A stretch of DNA of 14,038 nt from Opitutales bacterium (GTDB lineage Bacteria > Verrucomicrobiota > Verrucomicrobiia > Opitutales > Oceanipulchritudinaceae). The notes below the pieces were generated by a model that saw nothing but the letters and a program-made list of their open reading frames with translations, did no database searches and had not been told where the DNA came from. A program made the translations under genes and the position numbers. Position 1 is the first letter of the stretch; each line of letters opens with the position of its first letter. The stretch spans positions 1 to 14,038 of the forward strand of contig SKLD01000184.1 of assembly GCA_007123395.1 (NCBI GenBank), in the 5' to 3' direction. Shown one piece after another: positions 7,751-14,038 of this stretch.

Positions 7751-7785
7751 AAAATCAAATAAAAATCCCAGAAAGCACCTTATGA
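7737..7785 (+). other. Possible right end of the structured-RNA element with ATGA flank
   Basis: A TAAT-GGT-ATTA mini-hairpin (7737-7747) is followed by an AT-rich stretch and then ATGA at 7782-7785. HEARO elements are reported to sit next to ATGA or GTGA, which matches an IscB target-adjacent motif located 3' of the target. The element end is therefore guessed at about 7781. This boundary is inference. Confidence 0.25.
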
Positions 7786-7893
7786 ACCGCCAAAAACTTT
7801 TAAATGCTCAGAGATAACACATACTTGACGAATAGGATAGCGACCGGATTGCGGTGGACAGCGATGGGTGCGGGGATTGACTGGCAGGGATTC

Positions 7894-9045
7894 ATGAGTA
7901 GCGAGGTTTTTTCATCCAGTGTCATTCTGCCCGGTTCGTGTATCGGCATGCTTGGCGGCGGGCAGTTGGGGCGAATGTCGATTCTCGCGGGCCGACGGCT
8001 TGGTTACCGGTTCCGTGTCTTTGATCCTTTGCCGGGTGGACCGGCAGCAATGGTGGCGGATGAGGATGTGAATGGCGCTTTTGACGACGTTGAGGCGTTG
8101 GGTCGCTTTGCGGCGGGGTTGCATGTCGCCACCCTGGAGTTCGAGAATGTCTCGAAGGCGGCGGTGGAGGCGGTTTCGGCGCATGCGCCCGTGCATCCCT
8201 CTGCGGAGCTTCTGAGCGTCTGCCAGAACCGTCGGCGGGAAAAGATATTTTTCCGTGACAATGGTTTTCCGTGTGTGGATTTCCGAGTAGCTGACACGGA
8301 GGAGAGCTTCCGCGCCGCGGTGGATGCAGTGGGTTTACCGTGTGTGGCGAAGACGACTTCGTTCGGCTACGATGGAAAGGGCCAGCGAAAGATCTCCGCT
8401 AGTGGCGAAATCGACTCGGCGTGGGCCTCCTTCAGGGGGAAGGAGGTTATCGTAGAGGCATGGGCTGACTTTGAGGGCGAGTTTTCCGTCATTTGCTCGC
8501 GCAATGCGCGCGGAGAGACGTCCGTGTTTCCCGTGGCGGAGAATGTCCACCGCAATCACATTCTCCATACGACGGTGGTTCCCGCTCGGGTGCCGGAGCT
8601 GATGGCTCGGGAAGCGTTGGATCTGGCGCACGCCATTGCGGAGCGGTCCGGGCTTGTCGGTCTGCTCGCCGTGGAGCTGTTCCTTACGGCGAAGGGCTGG
8701 CTCGTCAATGAACTCGCGCCGCGGCCCCACAACTCCGGGCATTACAGCTTCGACGCGTGCGCAACGAGCCAGTTTGAGCAGCACATCCGCGCTGTTTGCG
8801 GTCTTCCGCCGGGCGATACGAGGCTCTTCTCGCCAGTCGCGATGGTCAATCTTCTCGGCGACCTGTGGTCCAGTAAGGAACCGGACTGGGCAGGCGTTCT
8901 GCGGCATCCCCGGGCCAAGCTCCATCTCTACGGTAAACCGACGGCACGTGCGGGGCGCAAGATGGGACATGTATGTGTTCTCGGTGATTCACCGGAATCC
9001 GCGTTAAAGGAGGCTGTTGCTATTGAGGCAGCGCTGCGGGCCTAG
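7894..9045 (+). CDS. purK: 5-(carboxyamino)imidazole ribonucleotide synthase (PurK)
   Basis: PurK is an ATP-grasp enzyme, here 383 residues, that carboxylates AIR with bicarbonate and ATP to give N5-CAIR, the substrate of PurE. Visible hallmarks: the N-terminal IGMLGGGQLGRM loop; VAKTTSFGYDGKGQ in the ATP-grasp core; a GEFSVICSRN strand; and the family signature NELAPRPHNSGHYSFDAC followed by TSQFEQHIRAVCGLPPG and VNLLGDLW. All looks intact. An in-frame ATG exists at 7804 and another at 7864, but ATG 7894 gives the normal lead of about 17 residues before the glycine loop and has AGGGA 3 nt upstream. A start at 7864 (GGTGGA upstream) cannot be excluded. With the inserted DNA upstream it probably depends on a promoter in or after that DNA. 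Confidence 0.96.
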   Translation: MSSEVFSSSVILPGSCIGMLGGGQLGRMSILAGRRLGYRFRVFDPLPGGPAAMVADEDVNGAFDDVEALGRFAAGLHVATLEFENVSKAAVEAVSAHAPVHPSAELLSVCQNRRREKIFFRDNGFPCVDFRVADTEESFRAAVDAVGLPCVAKTTSFGYDGKGQRKISASGEIDSAWASFRGKEVIVEAWADFEGEFSVICSRNARGETSVFPVAENVHRNHILHTTVVPARVPELMAREALDLAHAIAERSGLVGLLAVELFLTAKGWLVNELAPRPHNSGHYSFDACATSQFEQHIRAVCGLPPGDTRLFSPVAMVNLLGDLWSSKEPDWAGVLRHPRAKLHLYGKPTARAGRKMGHVCVLGDSPESALKEAVAIEAALRA

Positions 9046-9048
9046 GTT

Positions 9049-9087
9049 TTCCGCGGGAGGGGACGGGATAGGCGGCGGAATTTTTTT
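9049..9087 (+). terminator. Possible intrinsic terminator after purK
   Basis: TTCCGC (9049-9054) pairs with GCGGAA (9075-9080), followed directly by seven T's (9081-9087). The stem is only 6 bp and the loop is long (20 nt, G-rich), so this is weaker than the receptor terminator, but the position four bases after the purK stop fits. Confidence 0.45.
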
Positions 9088-9232
9088 GAGCATAAGTGGG
9101 CGCACGGCATCCGCGTGCGGAACGTCCTTTTGAGCAGGACTTTATATACATCGACGACCCGCTTTTCTGCGAAAAGCATTGCGGACAGTATATTTAATGT
9201 GAAAAAATCAAAACAATTTGCCAGGTCGGGCG

Positions 9233-9261
9233 TTGACAGAATCGGTCGATTTCCGTTCGGA
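9233..9261 (+). promoter_or_regulatory. Perfect -35 hexamer with overlapping dyad upstream of the DUF1302 operon
   Basis: TTGACA at 9233-9238 is followed by the dyad AATCG-GT-CGATT (9240-9251), placed where a -35/-10 spacer would be. The -10 at 17-18 nt spacing (TTCGGA or TCGGAT) is poor. This could be a regulated promoter needing an activator, or chance. Confidence 0.25.
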
Positions 9262-9348
9262 TGCATTCTGCGAAATGAGCCGTTTTTATTGAGCGTGGAA
9301 AGCGTAGGCCCCATATCCCGGCAACCGCCTCTGACAATACCGGTCTTT

Positions 9349-9361
9349 ACCGATCATCGGT
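9349..9361. promoter_or_regulatory. Dyad upstream of the DUF1302 operon, possible operator
   Basis: ACCGAT and ATCGGT arms around a single C form a perfect 13-nt dyad, 137 bases before the DUF1302 start. The half-site ATCGGT also occurs in the dyad region at 9241-9246. Two related sites in one leader hint at a shared regulator, but no family can be named. Confidence 0.25.
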
Positions 9362-9497
9362 CCGCATCGATGTCGCTTCCCGGATGGCGCTTGCTCGGTG
9401 CGGCCCCGCCCCTTCACGTTTGGTGCGGTTCTGCCGCAGCATAGCGGCTTTGCTGATCCGCTTATCCTTTTTCAACGATCCCAAACGACAACCACAC

Positions 9498-11468
9498 ATG
9501 AAATCACTACAGCCCCGTTTGACCTGCCGTCGTATCAAGTTGCAGGTATTTGCCGTTGCGGCATGTTCCGCAGCAACTGTCTCCGCATTCGACTTTCAGG
9601 TCGGTGATGTCGACGCCCGGCTCGACCTCACGGTATCTGTGGGCGGCATGTATCGGGTGAAGAGCCCGCAGCCCGACCTCATCGGTCTTGCGAGCGGCGG
9701 CACGCAGTTCTCGGTCAACGCCGACGACGGCAACCTCAACTACTCCAAGGGGTGGGTGTCCGTCCCCGTCCTCGCCACCGCAGACCTCGATTTGCGTTAC
9801 CAGCGCTCCGGCGCGTTTTTCCGGGCGAGTGCCTACTACGACTACATCAACGAAGAGCGTGACCGCGAGCGCACGCCACTCTCGCCGGAGGCGCTCGACC
9901 GTGTCGGAAGCCGCTTTGACATGCTCGACGCCTACCTGTGGCACAACTTCCGTGTCGGCGATGCGCCCGTGAACCTGCGGCTGGGGCGTCAGGTCATCAA
10001 CTGGGGTGAGAGCACCTTCATCCCGAACGGGATCAACGTCGTCAATCCGGTTGATGTCGCCATGTTGCGCCAGCCCGGCTCCGAACTGCGCAACGCCTTT
10101 TTGCCCGTGTGGCTGGCGAGTGTATCGGCGGGGGTCACGGACAATTTCACTATCGAGGCATTCTACCAGTTCCGCTGGAAAGAGATCATCATCGATCCGC
10201 CGGGGACCTACTTCAGCACCAACGACTTTGTCGGGCGCGGCGGTGAGCGGGTTTTTCTCGGATTCGGTTCGTTGCCGGACGACGGCGACCTCGGTGCCAT
10301 ACCGCGCGGCGAGGACCGTCGACCCACCCACGGCGGCCAGTTCGGTCTTGCCGCCCGCCTCTACGCGCCGGAACTCAACGGGACGGAGTTCGGCTTGTAT
10401 TTTGTCCACTACCATAGCCGCGTGCCCGTGCTCAGCGCACGCACGCCGACCTCGCCCATAGACCCTGCCGTCGTTCAGGCGACGGCGGGAAACCTCGCGC
10501 AGCAAAACCTTGCCCCCGCGATGATCGCGCAGGGGATACCGCCTGAGACGGTGTCGGCGGTGCTGCCGCAGCTCGTGGGAGCGGCTCTCATGGAGGTCCC
10601 GGCGGAGGGGCTTCCACCGGAGCTGGCGCCCTTTACGCCTTTCTATCCGGGGGCGCTCCAAATCGCTGATGGCGCGAGGCAGGTCGGTTTTCTCTCCGCC
10701 GCAGCAACAGGGCGTTACCTCGTGGAGTATCCCGAAAGCATCAAACTACTCGGTGCCAGTTTCAACACGGACCTCGGCGCTACCGGTATTTCCCTGCAGG
10801 GCGAGTTGTCCTACCGCTGGGATCAGCCCCTCCAGATTGACGACGTCGAATTACTCTTCGCCGCGCTTTCGTCGATCAATCCCGGCTTCGCGGCCGTCAA
10901 CCAGCTTGGCGACTTCAGCGGGCAATTGGATACCTATGTGCGGGGATGGTCCCGCGAGTCTGTCTGGCAGGCGCAAATAACGGCGACAAGAGTTTTTGGG
11001 CCGATGTTGGGAGCGAGCCAGGCGGTGTTTCTCGTCGAGGCCGGGGCGAACTATGTTCCAGGGCTTCCGGGCAAGGATGAACTGCGCTATGAGGCTCCGG
11101 GAACATTCCTCGGTGGTAGCGAAGTCGCGACACAGGTCGGACTCCAGCCGGCGACGGAACCGCGCGACCACTTCGCGGACCGGTTTTCTTGGGGCTACCG
11201 CGCTGTCGGGAGGCTCGACTACGACAACCTGTTTCTCAGCACGAATGTATCGCCGATGATCCAGTTTGCCCATGATGTGCGCGGGACGACTCCGCAACCT
11301 ATCGGCAATTTCGTCGAGCACCGGAAGTCTGTGTCCCTTGGTGCGCAGGCGACCTATCAACTATCGTGGACGGCGGACATCAACTACACGAAATTCTTCG
11401 GGGCCGGCAGACGCAACCTTACGCGGGACCGAGACTTTATTACCGCAACCATCAAGTATTCATTCTAA
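9498..11468 (+). CDS. DUF1302 family outer-membrane protein
   Basis: A 656-residue protein of the DUF1302 (PF06980) family, predicted outer-membrane beta-barrels found beside DUF1329 proteins and RND exporters. A signal peptide spans residues 1-30 (cleavage after ATVSA) and the mature protein opens with FDFQVGD. Family features: RLGRQVINWGESTFIPNGIN, the NPVDVAMLRQPGSELR segment, FYQFRWK, and YLVEYPESIKLLGASFNT leading into LQGELSYRWDQPLQ. An Ala/Pro-rich stretch around residues 320-385 looks like a loop or periplasmic insert. The last residues, ATIKYSF, end in the Phe typical of barrel proteins. I chose ATG 9498 because it starts the signal peptide; a longer in-frame start at 9384 would bury it. 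It heads the operon, 18 nt before the DUF1329 gene. Its role as outer-membrane partner of the exporter is inferred from context. Confidence 0.9.
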   Translation: MKSLQPRLTCRRIKLQVFAVAACSAATVSAFDFQVGDVDARLDLTVSVGGMYRVKSPQPDLIGLASGGTQFSVNADDGNLNYSKGWVSVPVLATADLDLRYQRSGAFFRASAYYDYINEERDRERTPLSPEALDRVGSRFDMLDAYLWHNFRVGDAPVNLRLGRQVINWGESTFIPNGINVVNPVDVAMLRQPGSELRNAFLPVWLASVSAGVTDNFTIEAFYQFRWKEIIIDPPGTYFSTNDFVGRGGERVFLGFGSLPDDGDLGAIPRGEDRRPTHGGQFGLAARLYAPELNGTEFGLYFVHYHSRVPVLSARTPTSPIDPAVVQATAGNLAQQNLAPAMIAQGIPPETVSAVLPQLVGAALMEVPAEGLPPELAPFTPFYPGALQIADGARQVGFLSAAATGRYLVEYPESIKLLGASFNTDLGATGISLQGELSYRWDQPLQIDDVELLFAALSSINPGFAAVNQLGDFSGQLDTYVRGWSRESVWQAQITATRVFGPMLGASQAVFLVEAGANYVPGLPGKDELRYEAPGTFLGGSEVATQVGLQPATEPRDHFADRFSWGYRAVGRLDYDNLFLSTNVSPMIQFAHDVRGTTPQPIGNFVEHRKSVSLGAQATYQLSWTADINYTKFFGAGRRNLTRDRDFITATIKYSF

Positions 11469-11477
11469 CCATACACC

Positions 11478-11482
11478 GGAGA
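11478..11482 (+). promoter_or_regulatory. Ribosome binding site of the DUF1329 gene
   Basis: GGAGA lies 4 nt before the ATG at 11487. It is one of the few clear Shine-Dalgarno sequences in a window where most genes lack one, and it fixes the start of the DUF1329 gene. Confidence 0.6.
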
Positions 11483-11486
11483 CGTC

Positions 11487-12851
11487 ATGTCCAACCTAAA
11501 CATCGTAAAGCCTTTTCTCATCCTTTCACTTCTCGGAGCCGGTGCCACCGCCCATGCACAGGTGTCGTCCTCTGAGGCCGAACGCCTCGGACGCGATCTC
11601 ACTCCGGTTGGCGCGGAGCGTGCGGGCAGTGCCGACGGCGTCATCCCCGCATGGGAGGGAGGCATCACAGAGTGGCCCGAGGGCTATCGGCCCGGCATGC
11701 ATCACATTGATCCGTTCGCAGACGACGAGCGCTTGTTTGTCATAACGGCGGAAAATATGGATGAACACGCTGACTATCTGACGGACGGTCACAAAGCCAT
11801 GCTCCGGGCGTATCCGGAGACTTACAAAATTCCGGTCTACCCGACGCGTCGCTCTGCTTCGTATCCGGAAGTAGTTTATGAGGCAACAAAGCGCAATGCG
11901 GTCAACGCACGCCTTGTCGGTGACGGTGACGGGGTGGAAGGCGCGCGTTTCGGATTTCCTTTTCCCATCCCCTCGCGCGGCGAGGAGGTGATCTGGAACC
12001 ACCTTATGCGCTTCCGCGGCGAGGGTGCCACGCGCACGATTGCGCAGGCGGCTCCGAACCGGCGCGGCGACTACACGCTTGTCGAGTTTCACGACGAGTT
12101 CCTTTTCAACTACGGAGGCGGGGAAGGCTTGGAAGAAGTCTCCGAGAACATCCTCCTCTTTCTGAAGCAAACCGTCGTCGCGCCGGCCCGCCTCGCGGGC
12201 TCCATCCTCCTCGTCCATGAGACCCTCAATCAAGTGCGCGAACCGCGCCGCGCGTGGACCTACAATGTTGGCCAGCGGCGCGTGAGGCGAGCCCCCAACG
12301 TCGCCTACGATAACCCCGGCACGGCCTCCGACGGCATGCGAACGAGCGACCAATTCGATATGTTCAACGGCGCGCTCGACCGCTACAACTGGGAAATCCT
12401 CGGCAAGCGGGAGATCATCGTCCCTTACAACAACTACAAACTGCACAGTGATTCAATCCGCGTGCGTGATATCCTACGGCCGCTGCATATCAATCAGGAT
12501 CTGACGCGCTACGAGCGGCACCGCGTGTGGGTGGTCGAGGCGACTCTCCGTGAGGGGACCCGCCACATCTACGCCCGCCGCGTGTTCTATGTCGACGAGG
12601 ACAGTTGGCAGATTCTTGTCGTGGAACAATACGACGGCCGCGGACAGCTTTGGAGAGTCTCTGAAGGATTTGCCGTCAACTACTACGAGGTTCCCTGCCT
12701 CTGGACGACACTCGAAGTGCATACGGATCTTCAGGCCGGGCGCTATCTTGCCATTGGCATGGATAACGAACTGCGGCCCTACGATTTTTCGCGGAGGCCG
12801 TCGCCCGCCGATTTTACGCCGGCCAATCTCCGCCGCGAGGGCGTGCGTTGA
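11487..12851 (+). CDS. DUF1329 family periplasmic protein
   Basis: A 454-residue exported protein of the DUF1329 (PF07044) family, close to the family's normal length. The signal peptide covers residues 1-24 (cleavage after AHA). The mature start shows the family's opening: EAERLGRDLTPVGAERAGSADGVIPAWEGGI. Further typical parts are IPVYPTRRSASYPEVVYEAT, the central RAWTYNVGQRRVRRAPNVAYDNPG, DQFDMFNGALDRYNWEILGKREIIVPYNNY, and RHIYARRVFYVDEDSWQILVVEQYDGRGQLWR. The latter regions resemble the LolA/LolB-like half-barrel that binds lipids, so a periplasmic shuttle of a hydrophobic substrate is a reasonable inference, not demonstrated here. It is 18 nt after the DUF1302 gene, and its TGA overlaps the next ATG (TGATG), so the genes are surely co-expressed. 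Confidence 0.93.
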   Translation: MSNLNIVKPFLILSLLGAGATAHAQVSSSEAERLGRDLTPVGAERAGSADGVIPAWEGGITEWPEGYRPGMHHIDPFADDERLFVITAENMDEHADYLTDGHKAMLRAYPETYKIPVYPTRRSASYPEVVYEATKRNAVNARLVGDGDGVEGARFGFPFPIPSRGEEVIWNHLMRFRGEGATRTIAQAAPNRRGDYTLVEFHDEFLFNYGGGEGLEEVSENILLFLKQTVVAPARLAGSILLVHETLNQVREPRRAWTYNVGQRRVRRAPNVAYDNPGTASDGMRTSDQFDMFNGALDRYNWEILGKREIIVPYNNYKLHSDSIRVRDILRPLHINQDLTRYERHRVWVVEATLREGTRHIYARRVFYVDEDSWQILVVEQYDGRGQLWRVSEGFAVNYYEVPCLWTTLEVHTDLQAGRYLAIGMDNELRPYDFSRRPSPADFTPANLRREGVR

Positions 12852-13924
12852 TGGGGGGCAAGGAAACGGTTTCGGTCGAGAGCGGACGGCGGCGGGGTGC
12901 GCTCGCCAAAGCTTCACGCTGCGGCGCGGGCGCGGTGCAACGCCGCAGGCCGAAGCTTCAGCGAGGCATTCTGCGGGAGAGCTTTCTCGCTCTTTGCATT
13001 TTGGTCCTCTTTCTTCCTTCGCTCTCCGCCCGCGTGGAGATTCCTGCGGAGATTATGCCGCTTGCGGAGCGGTCGGTTCTCCTCGATGTTGCTTTGGCGG
13101 GGGACCGGCTTGTGGCGGTCGGCGAGCGTGGTCATATTCTCCTCTCCGATGATTACGGTGAGACGTGGAAGCAAACCTCTGTTCCGACGCGGGCCACGCT
13201 GACAGCGGTTTTCTTCGCCGATACGCAGCGTGGATGGGCCGTCGGTCATGACAATGTTATCCTCGCAACGACTGACGGCGGGCTGTCATGGAATCATCAG
13301 TACACGGAAGGCGGCATCGAGAACCGCTTTCTCGACGTGTTTTTTCTCGATGAGGGGCGTGGGTTCGCCGTCGGTGCTTACGGCCTTTTTGCCGAGACTT
13401 TTGACGGCGGCGAAAGATGGACTTCGCGTGAGATCTTCTGGGAAGAACTTCACTTCAACCGGATTTCCATGGCGGCGAACGGTCTTCTTTTCATTGCCGT
13501 GGAGACAGGTGAACTCCTGCAATCCGTCGACGACGGCGAAACATGGGAAGAAATGGATTCGCCGTATGACGGTTCACTCTTCGGTGTACTGCCCCTCGGC
13601 GCGCGGACGATTATTGCCTATGGGCTGCGGGGCAACGTTTTCCGTTCAAGCGATGGCGGCGTTTCGTGGGTCAATGTTGAGACCCCGGCACCGCTCCTTA
13701 TTACTCACGCCATACGGCACTCTGGCGGCGCGGTAATACTTGCCGCGCAAAACGAGCAGTTCTTTCTCAGTCGTGACGGCGGCCGTAGTTTCACCTTGTG
13801 GCGGGTGCCAGTGCAGGGAGCGGCGGCACTGACGGAGGCACCCGACGGGTCCGTCGTAACCGTTGGGCTCAACGGCGTCCGGCGTCTGCAATTGCCGCGC
13901 GGAGAGGGGCGGCGCACCCGATGA
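12851..13924 (+). CDS. YCF48/BNR-repeat propeller protein of the RND operon
   Basis: A 357-residue beta-propeller of the YCF48-like type, exported. About six Asp-box repeats are visible: LLSDDYGETWKQ, LATTDGGLSWNH, AETFDGGERWTS, LQSVDDGETWEE, FRSSDGGVSWVN and LSRDGGRSFTLW, each preceded by a VGxxG-like turn. YCF48 homologues help assemble photosystem II in cyanobacteria, but in operons with DUF1302, DUF1329 and RND genes the role is unknown; nothing here suggests photosynthesis. ATG 12851 overlaps the previous stop by one base. The signal-anchor core (SFLALCILVLFLPSLSA) starts only at about residue 44, after an unusually long Arg-rich lead encoded partly by a hairpin; a GTG at 12935 (residue 29) would give a normal signal peptide and is an alternative start. 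Its stop overlaps the exporter gene (ATGA). Confidence 0.88.
   Translation: MGGKETVSVESGRRRGALAKASRCGAGAVQRRRPKLQRGILRESFLALCILVLFLPSLSARVEIPAEIMPLAERSVLLDVALAGDRLVAVGERGHILLSDDYGETWKQTSVPTRATLTAVFFADTQRGWAVGHDNVILATTDGGLSWNHQYTEGGIENRFLDVFFLDEGRGFAVGAYGLFAETFDGGERWTSREIFWEELHFNRISMAANGLLFIAVETGELLQSVDDGETWEEMDSPYDGSLFGVLPLGARTIIAYGLRGNVFRSSDGGVSWVNVETPAPLLITHAIRHSGGAVILAAQNEQFFLSRDGGRSFTLWRVPVQGAAALTEAPDGSVVTVGLNGVRRLQLPRGEGRRTR
12909..12958. repeat. GC-rich imperfect palindrome inside the 5' end of the YCF48 gene
   Basis: AAGCTTC (12909-12915) and CTGCGGCG (12919-12926) pair with CGCCGCAG (12941-12948) and GAAGCTT (12952-12958): 15 bp in total with a 3x3 internal loop and a 14-nt terminal loop. 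It resembles a REP-type palindrome. It lies in codons 20-36 of the gene, exactly in the odd Arg-rich lead before the signal peptide. Confidence 0.5.
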
Positions 13925-14038
13925 GTGCGGAGCCCACGGCGGCGCCCGCGGAAGGCAGGCTGACTCGGGCAGCGGAGGTCCTCTTCCGCTTTCGCGCGGC
14001 GGTTCTCATTCTCTTTGTAGGGGCGACGGCGTTTCTTG
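13921..14038 (+). CDS. RND/MMPL-family exporter, N-terminal fragment cut by the window end
   Basis: Only 39 codons are present. The ATG overlaps the YCF48 stop (ATGA), which indicates translational coupling. The peptide starts with a soluble MSAEPTAAPAEGRLTRAAE segment, then VLFRFRAAVLILFVGATAFL, a basic turn leading into a first transmembrane helix. This layout is what large RND-superfamily exporters of the MMPL/COG1033 type show at their N-terminus, and such a gene is the expected next member of a DUF1302-DUF1329-YCF48 operon. The assignment rests mostly on that context because the visible part is too short for diagnostic RND motifs. It continues beyond the window. Confidence 0.65.
   Translation, partial: MSAEPTAAPAEGRLTRAAEVLFRFRAAVLILFVGATAFL

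Larger units (their letters stand above)
9046..9497. other. Gene-free gap between purK and the transport operon
   Basis: About 450 bases without a believable gene. It opens with a possible terminator for purK, then becomes AT-rich (about 9081-9215), as in promoter regions. It contains a TTGACA with a dyad just behind it and a second dyad at 9349-9361. Short reading frames on both strands here have no signal peptide, no family resemblance and no ribosome site. Confidence 0.5.

Noticed and set aside
7580..7762. A 60-codon frame inside the structured RNA region
   Set aside because: It has no ribosome site, no resemblance to the IscB N-terminus or any family, and its bases are accounted for by RNA helices.
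9042..9444. Small frames on both strands in the purK-DUF1302 gap
   Set aside because: They overlap each other and the possible terminator, and show no ribosome sites, family motifs or signal peptides.
9384..9497. ATG 9384 as start of the DUF1302 gene
   Set aside because: It would place 38 residues before a good signal peptide starting at ATG 9498.
1..14038. CRISPR arrays, tRNA or rRNA genes
   Set aside because: I saw no regularly spaced repeats, no cloverleaf with T-loop GTTCGA-type signature and no rRNA core sequences in the window.

Overview
The window is a piece of a Gram-negative chromosome with genes on the plus strand only. Best guess for the host is a verrucomicrobial (Opitutales-like) bacterium. 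This rests on the TonB receptor whose mature N-terminus reads EAFTVTGSRIP, on A/C-rich leaders largely without Shine-Dalgarno sequences, on the long Y1 transposase and on the general mix of genes. It is an inference from style, not a proven placement.

Layout: (1) 1-322 is a leader region without a convincing gene. (2) 323-3106 encodes a TonB-dependent outer-membrane receptor, closed by a strong intrinsic terminator. (3) 3282-5739 holds a secreted S9 prolyl-oligopeptidase-type peptidase and an overlapping small exported protein of unknown function. (4) 5800-9045 is the purine pair purE ... purK. The two genes are split by about 1.6 kb that contains a REP-associated-type tyrosine (Y1/HUH) transposase gene flanked by imperfect direct repeats, and then, at about 7450-7750, a gene-free stretch that folds into many perfect local and long-range helices. 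I read this stretch as a structured non-coding RNA, most probably a HEARO/IscB-type omega RNA with no IscB gene beside it. (5) 9046-9497 is a gene-free regulatory gap. (6) 9498-14038 is a tight operon of a DUF1302 outer-membrane protein, a DUF1329 periplasmic protein, a YCF48/BNR-type propeller and the first 39 codons of what should be an RND/MMPL-family exporter. The last three genes overlap or nearly touch (18 nt gap, TGATG, ATGA).

How the parts work together: the receptor and the S9 peptidase plausibly serve uptake and breakdown of nutrients at the cell surface, although a terminator separates their transcripts. PurK and PurE are consecutive enzymes converting AIR to CAIR in purine synthesis. 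The DUF1302/DUF1329/YCF48/RND set looks like one envelope-spanning transport machine for a hydrophobic substrate that is not identified. The most unusual item is the orphan structured RNA lodged with a transposase between purE and purK.
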